A DNA stretch of 64,000 bases, taken from contig NZ_JAVRHM010000005.1 in assembly GCF_031846525.1 (NCBI RefSeq), forward strand, positions 1 through 64,000, read 5' to 3'. A program made the position numbers and the translations under genes. This document shows, piece after piece, positions 34,720 through 43,538 of this stretch. The notes under the pieces are model-generated. The model worked only from the letters and a program-made list of their open reading frames with translations. It had not been told where the DNA came from and made no database searches. Within the stretch, counting starts at the first letter, position 1; each line of letters opens with the position of its first letter. The stretch comes from Autumnicola patrickiae. GTDB taxonomy: Bacteria > Bacteroidota > Bacteroidia > Flavobacteriales > Flavobacteriaceae.

Positions 34720-37700
34720 ATGTCATCAAACAAAAAATACTGGACAAGTGTTGAGGAGTTGGATACAAACAACTCTATTGTTGAGGCACTACAACAGAAA
34801 GAATTTGTTGAGGAAATACCGGTAGATGAATTTCTTGGAGATAAACAATCTCTGGAAAGTTCTAAAACCTCAAGAAGGGACTTCCTTAAGTATGTTGGTT
34901 TTAGTACTGCAGCAGCTTCGCTTGCAGCTTGTGAGGGGCCTGTTATTAAATCTATACCATATGTGGTGCAGCCGGAGCGAATTGTTCCCGGTAATGCGAA
35001 TTACTATGCAACTACAATGGCAGATGGTTTTGATTTTGCGGGTGTTTTGGTAAAAACCCGTGAAGGAAGACCAATAAAAATTGAAGTCAATACAATGGCT
35101 AATACAGGGGCAAATGCTCGGGTTCAGGCTTCTGTGTTGTCTCTGTATGATAGAAAGCGTCTTAAGAATCCAAAGGCTAACGGACAAAATATTTCCTGGG
35201 AAGAATTTGATAATTCAGTAAGAGGAAGATTGGAAAATGTTAGCGGTGAAATAGCCTTGCTAACACCTACGTTCGCAAGTCCTTCTACATCAAGAATTAT
35301 TAGTGAATTTTCAGAAAAATACGGTAATGTAAGACATGTGGTTTATGATGCTGTTTCTGAAGATGCTGCTTTAAATGCATTTCAAGCCAGATATGGCAGA
35401 CGTGCATTACCTAGTTATGATTTTTCTAAGGCTGAAACTATCGTTTCTGTTGGTGCAGATTTTCTGGGAGACTGGAATGGTGGTGGATATGATTCCAAAT
35501 ATGCCTTAGGGCGTATTCCAAAAGATGGAAAGATGTCCAGGCATATTCAGTTTGAAGCAAATATGAGCTTGTCTGGTGCTAATGCAGATAAGCGTGTTCC
35601 TTTGAAGCCATCTCAGCAAAAGGCTGTTTTGGCTGCTCTTTACGGATATATAGTGGGTGGTAGTTCAACCAGTAATCTTTCTTCAGAGCTTGATGATATA
35701 GTTGTTAAAGCTGCTTCTCAATTGAGACGTTCAGGTAGTAATGGGGTGGTATTGACCGGTCTTCAGGATAATGATGCACAGTCTCTGGCTTTAGAAATAA
35801 ATGAAAGTCTCGGGAGCCAAGTAATGGATGTTGAAAATCCAAGATTGCTAAGGCAGGGAAATGCAGCTGCTGTTGCACAGCTTGTAAATGATATGGCTTC
35901 AGGTAATATTGGGGCAGTAATAATAGCTGGCGTAAATCCCGTTTATAGCTTGCCTAACTCATTAGAGTTTGTTGAAGGTCTTAAAAATGTAGAGCTTTCA
36001 GTAGCTTTTACATCTAAAGAAGATGAAACTGCAAAACTATGTGAATTCGTCGGTCCTACACCGCATTATCTCGAAAGTTGGGGGGATGTTCAGTTTGCAG
36101 CAAGAAACGTTACTTTAATGCAGCCTACTATTAGGCCTTTATTTAACACAAGGCAATTTCAGGATATTTTATTAAAGTGGAGTGATAATTCTCAGAACTA
36201 TTACGAATATCTGCGTGAAACATGGACAGGTGCTTTGGGAGCAAACGCCTGGAGCCAGGCTTTGCATGATGGTGCTTTTGAACTGGATGCAACTTCTGAA
36301 TTTGCTGCCGCGGATAATGCAGGAACGCTCCCTCAAATGAACAGTGGTGCTGCTGCGGCCAGAAATCTTTCTGCTTCGTTAGAAGAAGGGGATGGTCTTG
36401 AGCTTGAACTTTATACTTCTGTTGCTATGGGAGATGGTCAACAGGCAAATAATCCATGGCTACAGGAACTACCAGATCCTCTTACGAGAGTGTCATGGGA
36501 TAATTATTTAAAAGTTTCCAGAGCAGACGCAGAAGCAATGGGGCTTGAAAACTATCATGTAGCCAACGGGGGTCTTAACGGAAGTAAAGTTAATATTATC
36601 CTTGGAGATACAGTTGTAAAGGATGTTCCTGTTTATATTCAACCTGGTCAGGCCAGGGGATCTGTCGCACTTGCTTTTGGTTATGGAAAGACAGAAGCTG
36701 TGCAGGATGAAATGAAAGTTGGTATAAATGCCTATCCTTTGTATAAGAATTTTAATTCTTTTCAAAAAGTTAGTATAGAAAAAGCTGAAGGAGTTCATGA
36801 ATTTGCATGTGTTCAGCTTCATAATACTCTTATGGGAAGAGGGGATATTATTAAAGAAACCACATTAGAAATATTTAATACCAGGGATTATCATTTCTGG
36901 AATCCTGTTGCAGAAGTTTCTCTTAACCACCAGGAAACACCAGTTACTTCGCCTAAAGTTGATATTTGGGAAAATTTTGATCGCAGCATAGGACATCACT
37001 TTAACATGTCTATAGATCTTAATGCTTGTACAGGTTGTGGTGCATGTGTTATCGCTTGTCATGTAGAAAATAATGTTCCTGTAGTTGGTAAGGAAGAGGT
37101 AAGAAAATCCAGGGATATGCACTGGCTGCGTATCGACAGATATTATGCTTCTGAAGACGAAGGATTTGGAGCTGATATTGACACAAAGGAAACTATGAGC
37201 GGGTTAGGAAGTTCCCTTAGCACTTTTGCTGAATTGGAGAACCCTGCAGATAATCCACAGGTAGTCTTCCAGCCAGTTATGTGCCAGCACTGTAATCAGG
37301 CTCCTTGTGAAACTGTTTGTCCTGTAGCGGCAACTGTTCATGGACGTCAGGGGCAGAATCAAATGGTGTATAATCGTTGTGTAGGTACGAGATATTGTGC
37401 TAACAACTGTCCATATAAAGTCCGTAGGTTTAACTGGTTCCTTTATAACAAAAACGAAGAGTTTGATTATCATATGAGCAATGATCTTGGTCGTATGGTG
37501 TTAAATCCTGATGTAACTGTAAGGTCCAGAGGTGTGATGGAGAAATGTTCACTTTGTATCCAAAGAACTCAAAAAACAATCCTTGACGCAAAAAGGGAGG
37601 GAAGACCTGTTGAAGATGGAGAGTTCCAAACCGCCTGTTCACTTGCTTGTGACAAAGGTGCTATCGTGTTTGGTGATGTTAATGATGAGGAGAGCTTGAT

Positions 37701-37806
37701 ATATGAAAAAAGACAGGACGAAAGGATGTACCATATGTTGGAGTATCTTGGTACTAAGCCGAATGTGATGTATCAAACTAAAGTGAGAAATACGACAGAC
37801 GCTTAA
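34720..37806 (+). CDS. actB: Alternative complex III iron-sulphur subunit (ActB)
   Basis: A 1028-aa peripheral subunit combining a molybdopterin-oxidoreductase-like domain (about 75-720, no longer binding cofactor in characterised complexes) and a four-cluster ferredoxin domain (about 755-990). A twin-arginine signal, SRRDFLKYVGF, lies near residues 52-62 after an N-terminal extension, with LAAC beyond it. Cluster ligands are in CTGCGACVIAC, CQHCNQAPCETVC, CVGTRYCANNC, and CSLC with ACSLAC. It sits on the periplasmic side next to ActA and takes electrons toward the cytochrome. Confidence 0.95.
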   Translation: MSSNKKYWTSVEELDTNNSIVEALQQKEFVEEIPVDEFLGDKQSLESSKTSRRDFLKYVGFSTAAASLAACEGPVIKSIPYVVQPERIVPGNANYYATTMADGFDFAGVLVKTREGRPIKIEVNTMANTGANARVQASVLSLYDRKRLKNPKANGQNISWEEFDNSVRGRLENVSGEIALLTPTFASPSTSRIISEFSEKYGNVRHVVYDAVSEDAALNAFQARYGRRALPSYDFSKAETIVSVGADFLGDWNGGGYDSKYALGRIPKDGKMSRHIQFEANMSLSGANADKRVPLKPSQQKAVLAALYGYIVGGSSTSNLSSELDDIVVKAASQLRRSGSNGVVLTGLQDNDAQSLALEINESLGSQVMDVENPRLLRQGNAAAVAQLVNDMASGNIGAVIIAGVNPVYSLPNSLEFVEGLKNVELSVAFTSKEDETAKLCEFVGPTPHYLESWGDVQFAARNVTLMQPTIRPLFNTRQFQDILLKWSDNSQNYYEYLRETWTGALGANAWSQALHDGAFELDATSEFAAADNAGTLPQMNSGAAAARNLSASLEEGDGLELELYTSVAMGDGQQANNPWLQELPDPLTRVSWDNYLKVSRADAEAMGLENYHVANGGLNGSKVNIILGDTVVKDVPVYIQPGQARGSVALAFGYGKTEAVQDEMKVGINAYPLYKNFNSFQKVSIEKAEGVHEFACVQLHNTLMGRGDIIKETTLEIFNTRDYHFWNPVAEVSLNHQETPVTSPKVDIWENFDRSIGHHFNMSIDLNACTGCGACVIACHVENNVPVVGKEEVRKSRDMHWLRIDRYYASEDEGFGADIDTKETMSGLGSSLSTFAELENPADNPQVVFQPVMCQHCNQAPCETVCPVAATVHGRQGQNQMVYNRCVGTRYCANNCPYKVRRFNWFLYNKNEEFDYHMSNDLGRMVLNPDVTVRSRGVMEKCSLCIQRTQKTILDAKREGRPVEDGEFQTACSLACDKGAIVFGDVNDEESLIYEKRQDERMYHMLEYLGTKPNVMYQTKVRNTTDA

Positions 37807-37841
37807 TAAATCAATAATAAAGAATCAATTATAAAAAGGAT

Positions 37842-39668
37842 ATGTCTCATTACGAAGCACCTATAAGAAAGCCTTTAATAACCGGTAATAAAACTTACCA
37901 CGACGTTACTCTGGACGTAGTTGCACCGGTTGAGGGAAGGGCTAATAAATCCTGGTGGATTGTTTTCTCCATTGCGCTTGTAGCCTTTATGTGGGGATTA
38001 GGATGTATAATCTACACCGTTTCAACCGGGATCGGTACTTGGGGATTAAATAAAACTGTGGGTTGGGCCTGGGATATCACCAACTTTGTATGGTGGGTAG
38101 GTATTGGTCACGCTGGTACACTTATTTCCGCTGTACTTTTGTTATTCCGTCAAAAATGGAGAATGGCTATTAACCGCTCTGCGGAAGCCATGACTATTTT
38201 CTCTGTAATGCAGGCAGGTCTTTTTCCAATTATTCACATGGGTCGTCCATGGTTAGCTTACTGGGTATTACCTATTCCTAACCAGTTCGGGACTTTGTGG
38301 GTAAATTTTAACTCACCGTTATTATGGGATGTATTTGCTATTTCTACTTACTTATCCGTATCGCTGGTTTTCTGGTGGACAGGTTTGCTTCCCGATTTTG
38401 CAATGATCCGGGACAGGGCTATTACTCCTTTCAATAAAAGGATCTATGGAATTCTGTCTTTCGGATGGAGTGGAAGAGCTAAAGATTGGCAGCGTTTTGA
38501 AGAAGTTTCACTTGTTCTTGCTGGTTTGGCCACACCATTAGTACTTTCAGTACACACCATTGTATCCTTTGACTTTGCAACATCCGTAATTCCGGGATGG
38601 CATACCACTATTTTCCCGCCGTACTTTGTTGCGGGTGCGATTTTCTCTGGGTTTGCAATGGTTAATACCCTGCTTATTATAATGAGAAAGGTTTCTCATC
38701 TGGAGGATTACATTACCATACAGCATATAGAACTGATGAATATCGTTATTATGATCACAGGTTCTATTGTGGGTACAGCATATATAACAGAATTAGTGAT
38801 CGCCTGGTATTCAGGTGTGGAATATGAGCAGTATGCTTTCCTCAACAGGGCTACGGGACCTTACTGGTGGGCTTATTGGTCCATGATGACCTGTAACGTG
38901 TTCTCTCCACAATTTATGTGGTTCCCTAAGTTGAGAAGAAGTATAATGTTCTCCTTCTTTATCTCGATAGTTGTAAATATTGGAATGTGGTTCGAGCGTT
39001 TTGTGATTATTGTAACATCTTTGCACAGGGATTACCTTCCGTCTTCATGGACAATGTTCTCCCCTACATTTGTGGATATAGGGATATTTATAGGGACCAT
39101 AGGATTTTTCTTTGTACTATTCCTTTTATATGCTAGATCATTCCCTGTAATTGCTCAGGCCGAGGTGAAGTCAATATTAAAATCTTCAGGAGAAAAATAT
39201 AAGAGATTGCGTGCTGAACATGGCGATCATGTAAAGCATTATGATCCTAAACCAGTTCAACAACCATTAGCTAATTCTGCAAGGGGTGAGGAGAAGGCAA
39301 GAGAATTTAATAAATCTTTGCCAGGAGAAACTCAAGATAAAGGTGAAGAAAATGGACATGAAGGAACAGTGAATGCCAATTCTTTGACGACTAGTGAGGT
39401 TACAAGGGATAGAATTGACGAAATGTTAAGCAGAATCGGAATTTATGATCCTGCTACACAATCGCAGGATGACTTGCAAAAGCTTAAAAATGTAGGTCCT
39501 TTATTGGAACAGCGTTTACATCAGGTGGGAATATACCTTTTTGACCAGGTTAGCAGACTAACAGAGAGAGATTTTGAATTGCTTGATGAAGTTATTGATA
39601 CTTTCCCAATTGCTGAAAAGCGTGAAAATTGGGTGGCACAGGCAAATGATTTAAAAAACAGGAAATAA
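37842..39668 (+). CDS. actC: Alternative complex III membrane subunit (ActC) with HhH tail
   Basis: An NrfD-like integral membrane subunit with about ten helices in residues 1-445, including the menaquinol-facing segments near GLFPIIHMGRPW. At 608 aa it is longer than the family core. The extra 150 residues form a hydrophilic linker and a helix-hairpin-helix-like end, with LKNVGPLLEQRLHQVGIY matching the usual L..I.GIGP..E..L...GI pattern. Such tails are known on some respiratory NuoE-like proteins and ribosomal or DNA-binding proteins; what it does here is unknown. One base separates it from actD. Confidence 0.93.
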   Translation: MSHYEAPIRKPLITGNKTYHDVTLDVVAPVEGRANKSWWIVFSIALVAFMWGLGCIIYTVSTGIGTWGLNKTVGWAWDITNFVWWVGIGHAGTLISAVLLLFRQKWRMAINRSAEAMTIFSVMQAGLFPIIHMGRPWLAYWVLPIPNQFGTLWVNFNSPLLWDVFAISTYLSVSLVFWWTGLLPDFAMIRDRAITPFNKRIYGILSFGWSGRAKDWQRFEEVSLVLAGLATPLVLSVHTIVSFDFATSVIPGWHTTIFPPYFVAGAIFSGFAMVNTLLIIMRKVSHLEDYITIQHIELMNIVIMITGSIVGTAYITELVIAWYSGVEYEQYAFLNRATGPYWWAYWSMMTCNVFSPQFMWFPKLRRSIMFSFFISIVVNIGMWFERFVIIVTSLHRDYLPSSWTMFSPTFVDIGIFIGTIGFFFVLFLLYARSFPVIAQAEVKSILKSSGEKYKRLRAEHGDHVKHYDPKPVQQPLANSARGEEKAREFNKSLPGETQDKGEENGHEGTVNANSLTTSEVTRDRIDEMLSRIGIYDPATQSQDDLQKLKNVGPLLEQRLHQVGIYLFDQVSRLTERDFELLDEVIDTFPIAEKRENWVAQANDLKNRK

Positions 39669-39669
39669 G

Positions 39670-40197
39670 ATGGCATCAAAAGTTATACACGCTATTTATA
39701 ATGATGACGACTTGCTTTTGCAGGCAGTAAAGCAGGTTCGTGAAGCACGCTATCATATTGGGGAGGTATATACACCATTCCCAGTGCACGGTCTGGATAA
39801 AGTAATGGGACTGGCGCCAACCAGGCTTGCCGTTACATCATTCATTTACGGTGTTATTGGATTAACCGTATCCGTTTTAATGATTAATTATATAATGATA
39901 GAGGACTGGCCACAGGATATTGGAGGAAAGCCTAGTTTCAGTTTTCTTCAGAACTTGCCGGCTTTTGTGCCTATTATGTTTGAACTTACTGTATTTTTTG
40001 CGGCCCACTTGATGGTGATTACTTTTTATATGAGAAGTAAATTGTGGCCATTTAAGAAAGCAGAAAATCCTGATTTAAGAACAACAGATGATATGTTCCT
40101 GATGGAAGTTGATGCAGCAAGTCATAATATAGATGAGCTTACAAAGTTTCTATATGATACCGGAGCATCTGAAATTAAATTAATTGAAAATAAATAG
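39670..40197 (+). CDS. actD: Alternative complex III subunit ActD (DUF3341)
   Basis: A 175-aa DUF3341 protein with an N-terminal ferredoxin-like alpha-beta domain (HAIYNDDDLLLQAVKQV, GEVYTPFPVHGLD) and two transmembrane helices (about 60-80 and 97-117). In solved complexes this subunit anchors the assembly in the membrane. Its start almost touches the actC stop. Confidence 0.93.
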   Translation: MASKVIHAIYNDDDLLLQAVKQVREARYHIGEVYTPFPVHGLDKVMGLAPTRLAVTSFIYGVIGLTVSVLMINYIMIEDWPQDIGGKPSFSFLQNLPAFVPIMFELTVFFAAHLMVITFYMRSKLWPFKKAENPDLRTTDDMFLMEVDAASHNIDELTKFLYDTGASEIKLIENK

Positions 40198-40202
40198 ACA
40201 TA

Positions 40203-40904
40203 ATGAAAAGTTTATTTAAAAGATTCTTATTGTTGTTCATTCTGGCTACAAGTGTGGTTTCGTGTGTGGAAAATAATAAGCCTAATTACGAGTATATGCC
40301 AAATATGTACCGTACGGTCCCTTATGAGACCTATGGGGAATATCCTGTATTTGAGAATGGACAGGAAGCAAAACTGCCTGTAGAAGGAACAGTATCCAGA
40401 GGATGGATGCCTTACCCATACGAGAATAGTGCAGAAGGTTATGCTGCTGCCAAAGAAAACCTACAGAATCCTTTGCCATATACAGAAGATAATCTTGCTG
40501 AAGGTAAACAGTTATATACAATTTACTGTGCGGTTTGTCATGGTGATGATGGAGATGGACAAGGAATTTTAGCTGAAAGGGAAAAGATCCTAGGAGTTCC
40601 GGCTTACGACGATGCTGGAAGAAATATTACAGAAGGTAGTGTTTACCATGTAATGTATTACGGTCTTAATAATATGGGGTCTTATGCTTCTCAAACTTCT
40701 ATAGAGGAGCGTTGGTTGATCGATCATTACGTAATGAATCTTAAGGATCAGTTGGCCGGAAATCCGGAAAGAGAATTCGAAGTAGAAACTAATCGTTTCA
40801 ACGAGGCTGAAAATCTTATTCCGGCAGTTAATGCAGATAAAGAAATGGTTTCCAAAGAGACTTCTACTACGGGTGAAGAGGAAGAAAATCAAAACGAAGA
40901 ATAA
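40203..40904 (+). CDS. actE: Alternative complex III monohaem cytochrome c (ActE)
   Basis: A 233-aa lipoprotein cytochrome. The signal peptide ends at the lipobox cysteine (SVVSCVEN, about residue 21). The haem site is CAVCHG, with a distal methionine expected in the NMGSY region. The C-terminal 40 residues are acidic and probably unstructured. It can act as the exit point of electrons toward the oxidase. Six bases separate it from actD. Confidence 0.93.
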   Translation: MKSLFKRFLLLFILATSVVSCVENNKPNYEYMPNMYRTVPYETYGEYPVFENGQEAKLPVEGTVSRGWMPYPYENSAEGYAAAKENLQNPLPYTEDNLAEGKQLYTIYCAVCHGDDGDGQGILAEREKILGVPAYDDAGRNITEGSVYHVMYYGLNNMGSYASQTSIEERWLIDHYVMNLKDQLAGNPEREFEVETNRFNEAENLIPAVNADKEMVSKETSTTGEEEENQNEE

Positions 40905-40924
40905 AAGTATTTAGATCTATCAAT

Positions 40925-42313
40925 ATGTACACGCTATCCAGTAAATTAAAATTAACGGCAATTATATGTATGATTGTTGGTGCCATAGGTCTTATATACG
41001 GATTTATAGCCGCACCGGGTTCTGTGGAAGAGGTCAGGGAAATGATGGCATCTCACGGAGAGCACGAAGATGAAACGCACCAGGAGGTAACACACAACGA
41101 AGAAGGAATAGAGGGTGCTACAGAGCACAATTTGTCCAAAGAAAAAAATGATGCAGGCTATGAGATAGAAGGGGAGGGTGAACATGCCGAGGCAGGGTCA
41201 CATGAAGATGAGCATTTAGAACATGTACTGCATCAATTACAGAATAAGCCATGGGCTGCCATATATGTAGCGGCGTTCTTTTTCTTTATGATATCCCTTG
41301 GGACACTTGCCTTTTATGCTATTCAATACGCAGCTCAGGCCGGTTGGTCACCAGTTTTATTCAGGGTAATGGAAGCTATATCGGCTTACCTGCTGCCTGG
41401 TGGTATAATTATGTTCGTTCTTCTTGTACTTTCAGGACTTCATTTAAATCATCTGTTTATCTGGATGGATCCGGAGGTGTTAGCCAAAGATGAAATTATT
41501 CAGAATAAATCATCATATCTTAATGTTCCGTTCTTCTTAATTAGAGCCGCGATTTATCTTGGTGGATGGATCTTCTTTGGATATTTACTTAGACGTAATT
41601 CATTGAGGAATGATGATGCTAATGATAATCGATGGTTTAAAACAAACTTCAAATTAGCTGCTGGATTCCTGGTATTTTTTATTGTTACAGAATCTATGAT
41701 GTCGTGGGACTGGATAATGAGTTTGGATCCTCACTGGTTTAGTACCCTTTTTGGATGGTATGTTTTTGCCAGTATGTTTGTTTCCGGGATTACAACAATT
41801 GCCTTGGTAACCATTTATTTAAAGTCACGGGGCTATCTGCCGTTTGTTAACAACAGTCATATTCATGATTTAGCTAAATTCATGTTCGGGATTAGTATTT
41901 TCTGGACCTATCTTTGGTTTTCACAATTTATGCTGATTTGGTATTCTAATATACCTGAAGAGGTGGTATACTTTATATCACGTATGGAGGATTATGCCCT
42001 GCCTTTCTTTGGTATGGTTGCAATTAATTTTCTATTCCCTGTTCTGGTGCTAATGAATAGCGATTATAAAAGAGTCAACTGGTTTGTGGTAATGACTGGA
42101 ATTGTTGTTCTAATAGGACATTACCTTGATATATTTGTTATGGTAATGCCTGCAACCGTTGGGGAATCGTGGTTTATTGGAATTCCTGAAATAAGTGCAG
42201 TGCTTTTCTTTGGAGGATTGTTTACTTTTGTGGTCTTTAATGCACTTACCAAAGCACCGCTTTTGGTGAAGAGAAACCCTTTCCTTAAGGAAAGCGAGAA
42301 TTACCATTATTAA
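40925..42313 (+). CDS. actF: Alternative complex III membrane subunit (ActF)
   Basis: A 462-aa integral membrane subunit of the NrfD/ActF group with about ten helices. An unusual acidic, His/Glu-rich stretch of about 60 residues (about 42-105, SHGEHEDETHQE and similar) lies between the first and second helices, facing the periplasm; it could bind metal, but this is inference. The rest (MSWDWIMSLDPHWFSTLFGWY) is typical of the family. Sits between actE and coxB. Confidence 0.93.
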   Translation: MYTLSSKLKLTAIICMIVGAIGLIYGFIAAPGSVEEVREMMASHGEHEDETHQEVTHNEEGIEGATEHNLSKEKNDAGYEIEGEGEHAEAGSHEDEHLEHVLHQLQNKPWAAIYVAAFFFFMISLGTLAFYAIQYAAQAGWSPVLFRVMEAISAYLLPGGIIMFVLLVLSGLHLNHLFIWMDPEVLAKDEIIQNKSSYLNVPFFLIRAAIYLGGWIFFGYLLRRNSLRNDDANDNRWFKTNFKLAAGFLVFFIVTESMMSWDWIMSLDPHWFSTLFGWYVFASMFVSGITTIALVTIYLKSRGYLPFVNNSHIHDLAKFMFGISIFWTYLWFSQFMLIWYSNIPEEVVYFISRMEDYALPFFGMVAINFLFPVLVLMNSDYKRVNWFVVMTGIVVLIGHYLDIFVMVMPATVGESWFIGIPEISAVLFFGGLFTFVVFNALTKAPLLVKRNPFLKESENYHY

Positions 42314-42345
42314 TAAAGATTATTGTTTAAAGAAGAATTTATAAG

Positions 42346-43512
42346 ATGACCGTATTTTTAGTAATAGTAGTACTGGCACTTCTTGCCGTAACGGGTTGGC
42401 AAATGTCGAAGATATTTCAGTTGTCAAGAAGTCCTGATACAGATACATCTGAAATCGCAAATGATAAGGATAATAACAGTCAGGGATTGTACATGATGAT
42501 CTTTGTGGTACTGTTCTTTATTCTAATGGCTTACTGTTTTTGGTATTACAGTAAATTTTATCTTCCGGGGGCATCATCAGAGCACGGTTCTGAATATGAT
42601 AGTCTGATGTTTATTTCCATTGCCGTTATTATGGTGGTACAGGTGCTAACTCAGGCCTTGTTGTTTTACTTTTCATATTATTATCGCGGGAATAAGCGTA
42701 AGAAAGCGCTTTTCTATGCAGATAATGACAAGCTGGAATTTATCTGGACTATAATCCCTGTTATTGTACTTGCAGGTTTAATTATATATGGTTTGTTCAC
42801 CTGGTCCAGTATTATGAATATAAATGAAGAGGATGATCCGCTTGTAATAGAATTATATGCAAAACAATTTAGCTGGACTGCAAGATATGCGGGTGACGAC
42901 AACACTTTAGGAAAAGCTAATGTACGCTTCATTGAAGGTGTCAATACAGTAGGTGTAGACGTTAATGATAGTTATGCTGAAGATGATATTGTTACAACAG
43001 AACTTCATTTACCAGTAGACAGACCTGTTCTTTTCAAGTTCCGTTCCCAGGATGTACTGCATTCTGCATACTTTCCACATTTTAGGGCGCAAATGAACGT
43101 AGTGCCGGGGATGATCACTCAGTTTGGCTTTACACCAACAATTACTACTGAGGATATGCGTCAGTCTGAATATATGGTAGATAAGGTGCGAACTATTAAC
43201 GAAATCAGGAAAGACAATAGCGAGCAGTTGATGGCGAATGGAGAAGCTCCACTGGATTCTTATGAATTTGATTATTACCTCCTGTGTAACAAAATATGTG
43301 GAGTTGCGCATTATAATATGCAAATGAAGATCGTGGTAGAGAGTCCTGAAGATTACAACGCATGGCTTGCCGAGCAGCAAACTTTTGGTGCAACCATGGC
43401 AGACCAGGAGCCGCCAACAGGACAAGAAGCAGATATTAAGGAAGAGAAGCGGGAAGCACCAACAGAGGTGAGAGAAATGACCGAATCTATGGAACAAGGA
43501 GAAGAAATTTAA
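42346..43512 (+). CDS. coxB: Cytochrome c oxidase subunit II
   Basis: A 388-aa subunit with three N-terminal hydrophobic segments, one more than usual, then the cupredoxin domain. The CuA ligands are visible: His in DVLHSAYFPHF, then CNKICGVAHYNM (two Cys, His, Met). The 40-residue C terminus is acidic/Glu-rich. It has no fused cytochrome c domain, so electrons must come from ActA or ActE or a soluble cytochrome. Directly follows actF. Confidence 0.95.
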   Translation: MTVFLVIVVLALLAVTGWQMSKIFQLSRSPDTDTSEIANDKDNNSQGLYMMIFVVLFFILMAYCFWYYSKFYLPGASSEHGSEYDSLMFISIAVIMVVQVLTQALLFYFSYYYRGNKRKKALFYADNDKLEFIWTIIPVIVLAGLIIYGLFTWSSIMNINEEDDPLVIELYAKQFSWTARYAGDDNTLGKANVRFIEGVNTVGVDVNDSYAEDDIVTTELHLPVDRPVLFKFRSQDVLHSAYFPHFRAQMNVVPGMITQFGFTPTITTEDMRQSEYMVDKVRTINEIRKDNSEQLMANGEAPLDSYEFDYYLLCNKICGVAHYNMQMKIVVESPEDYNAWLAEQQTFGATMADQEPPTGQEADIKEEKREAPTEVREMTESMEQGEEI

Positions 43513-43538
43513 AAAGATTAAAGTAAAGAATTAAAGAT

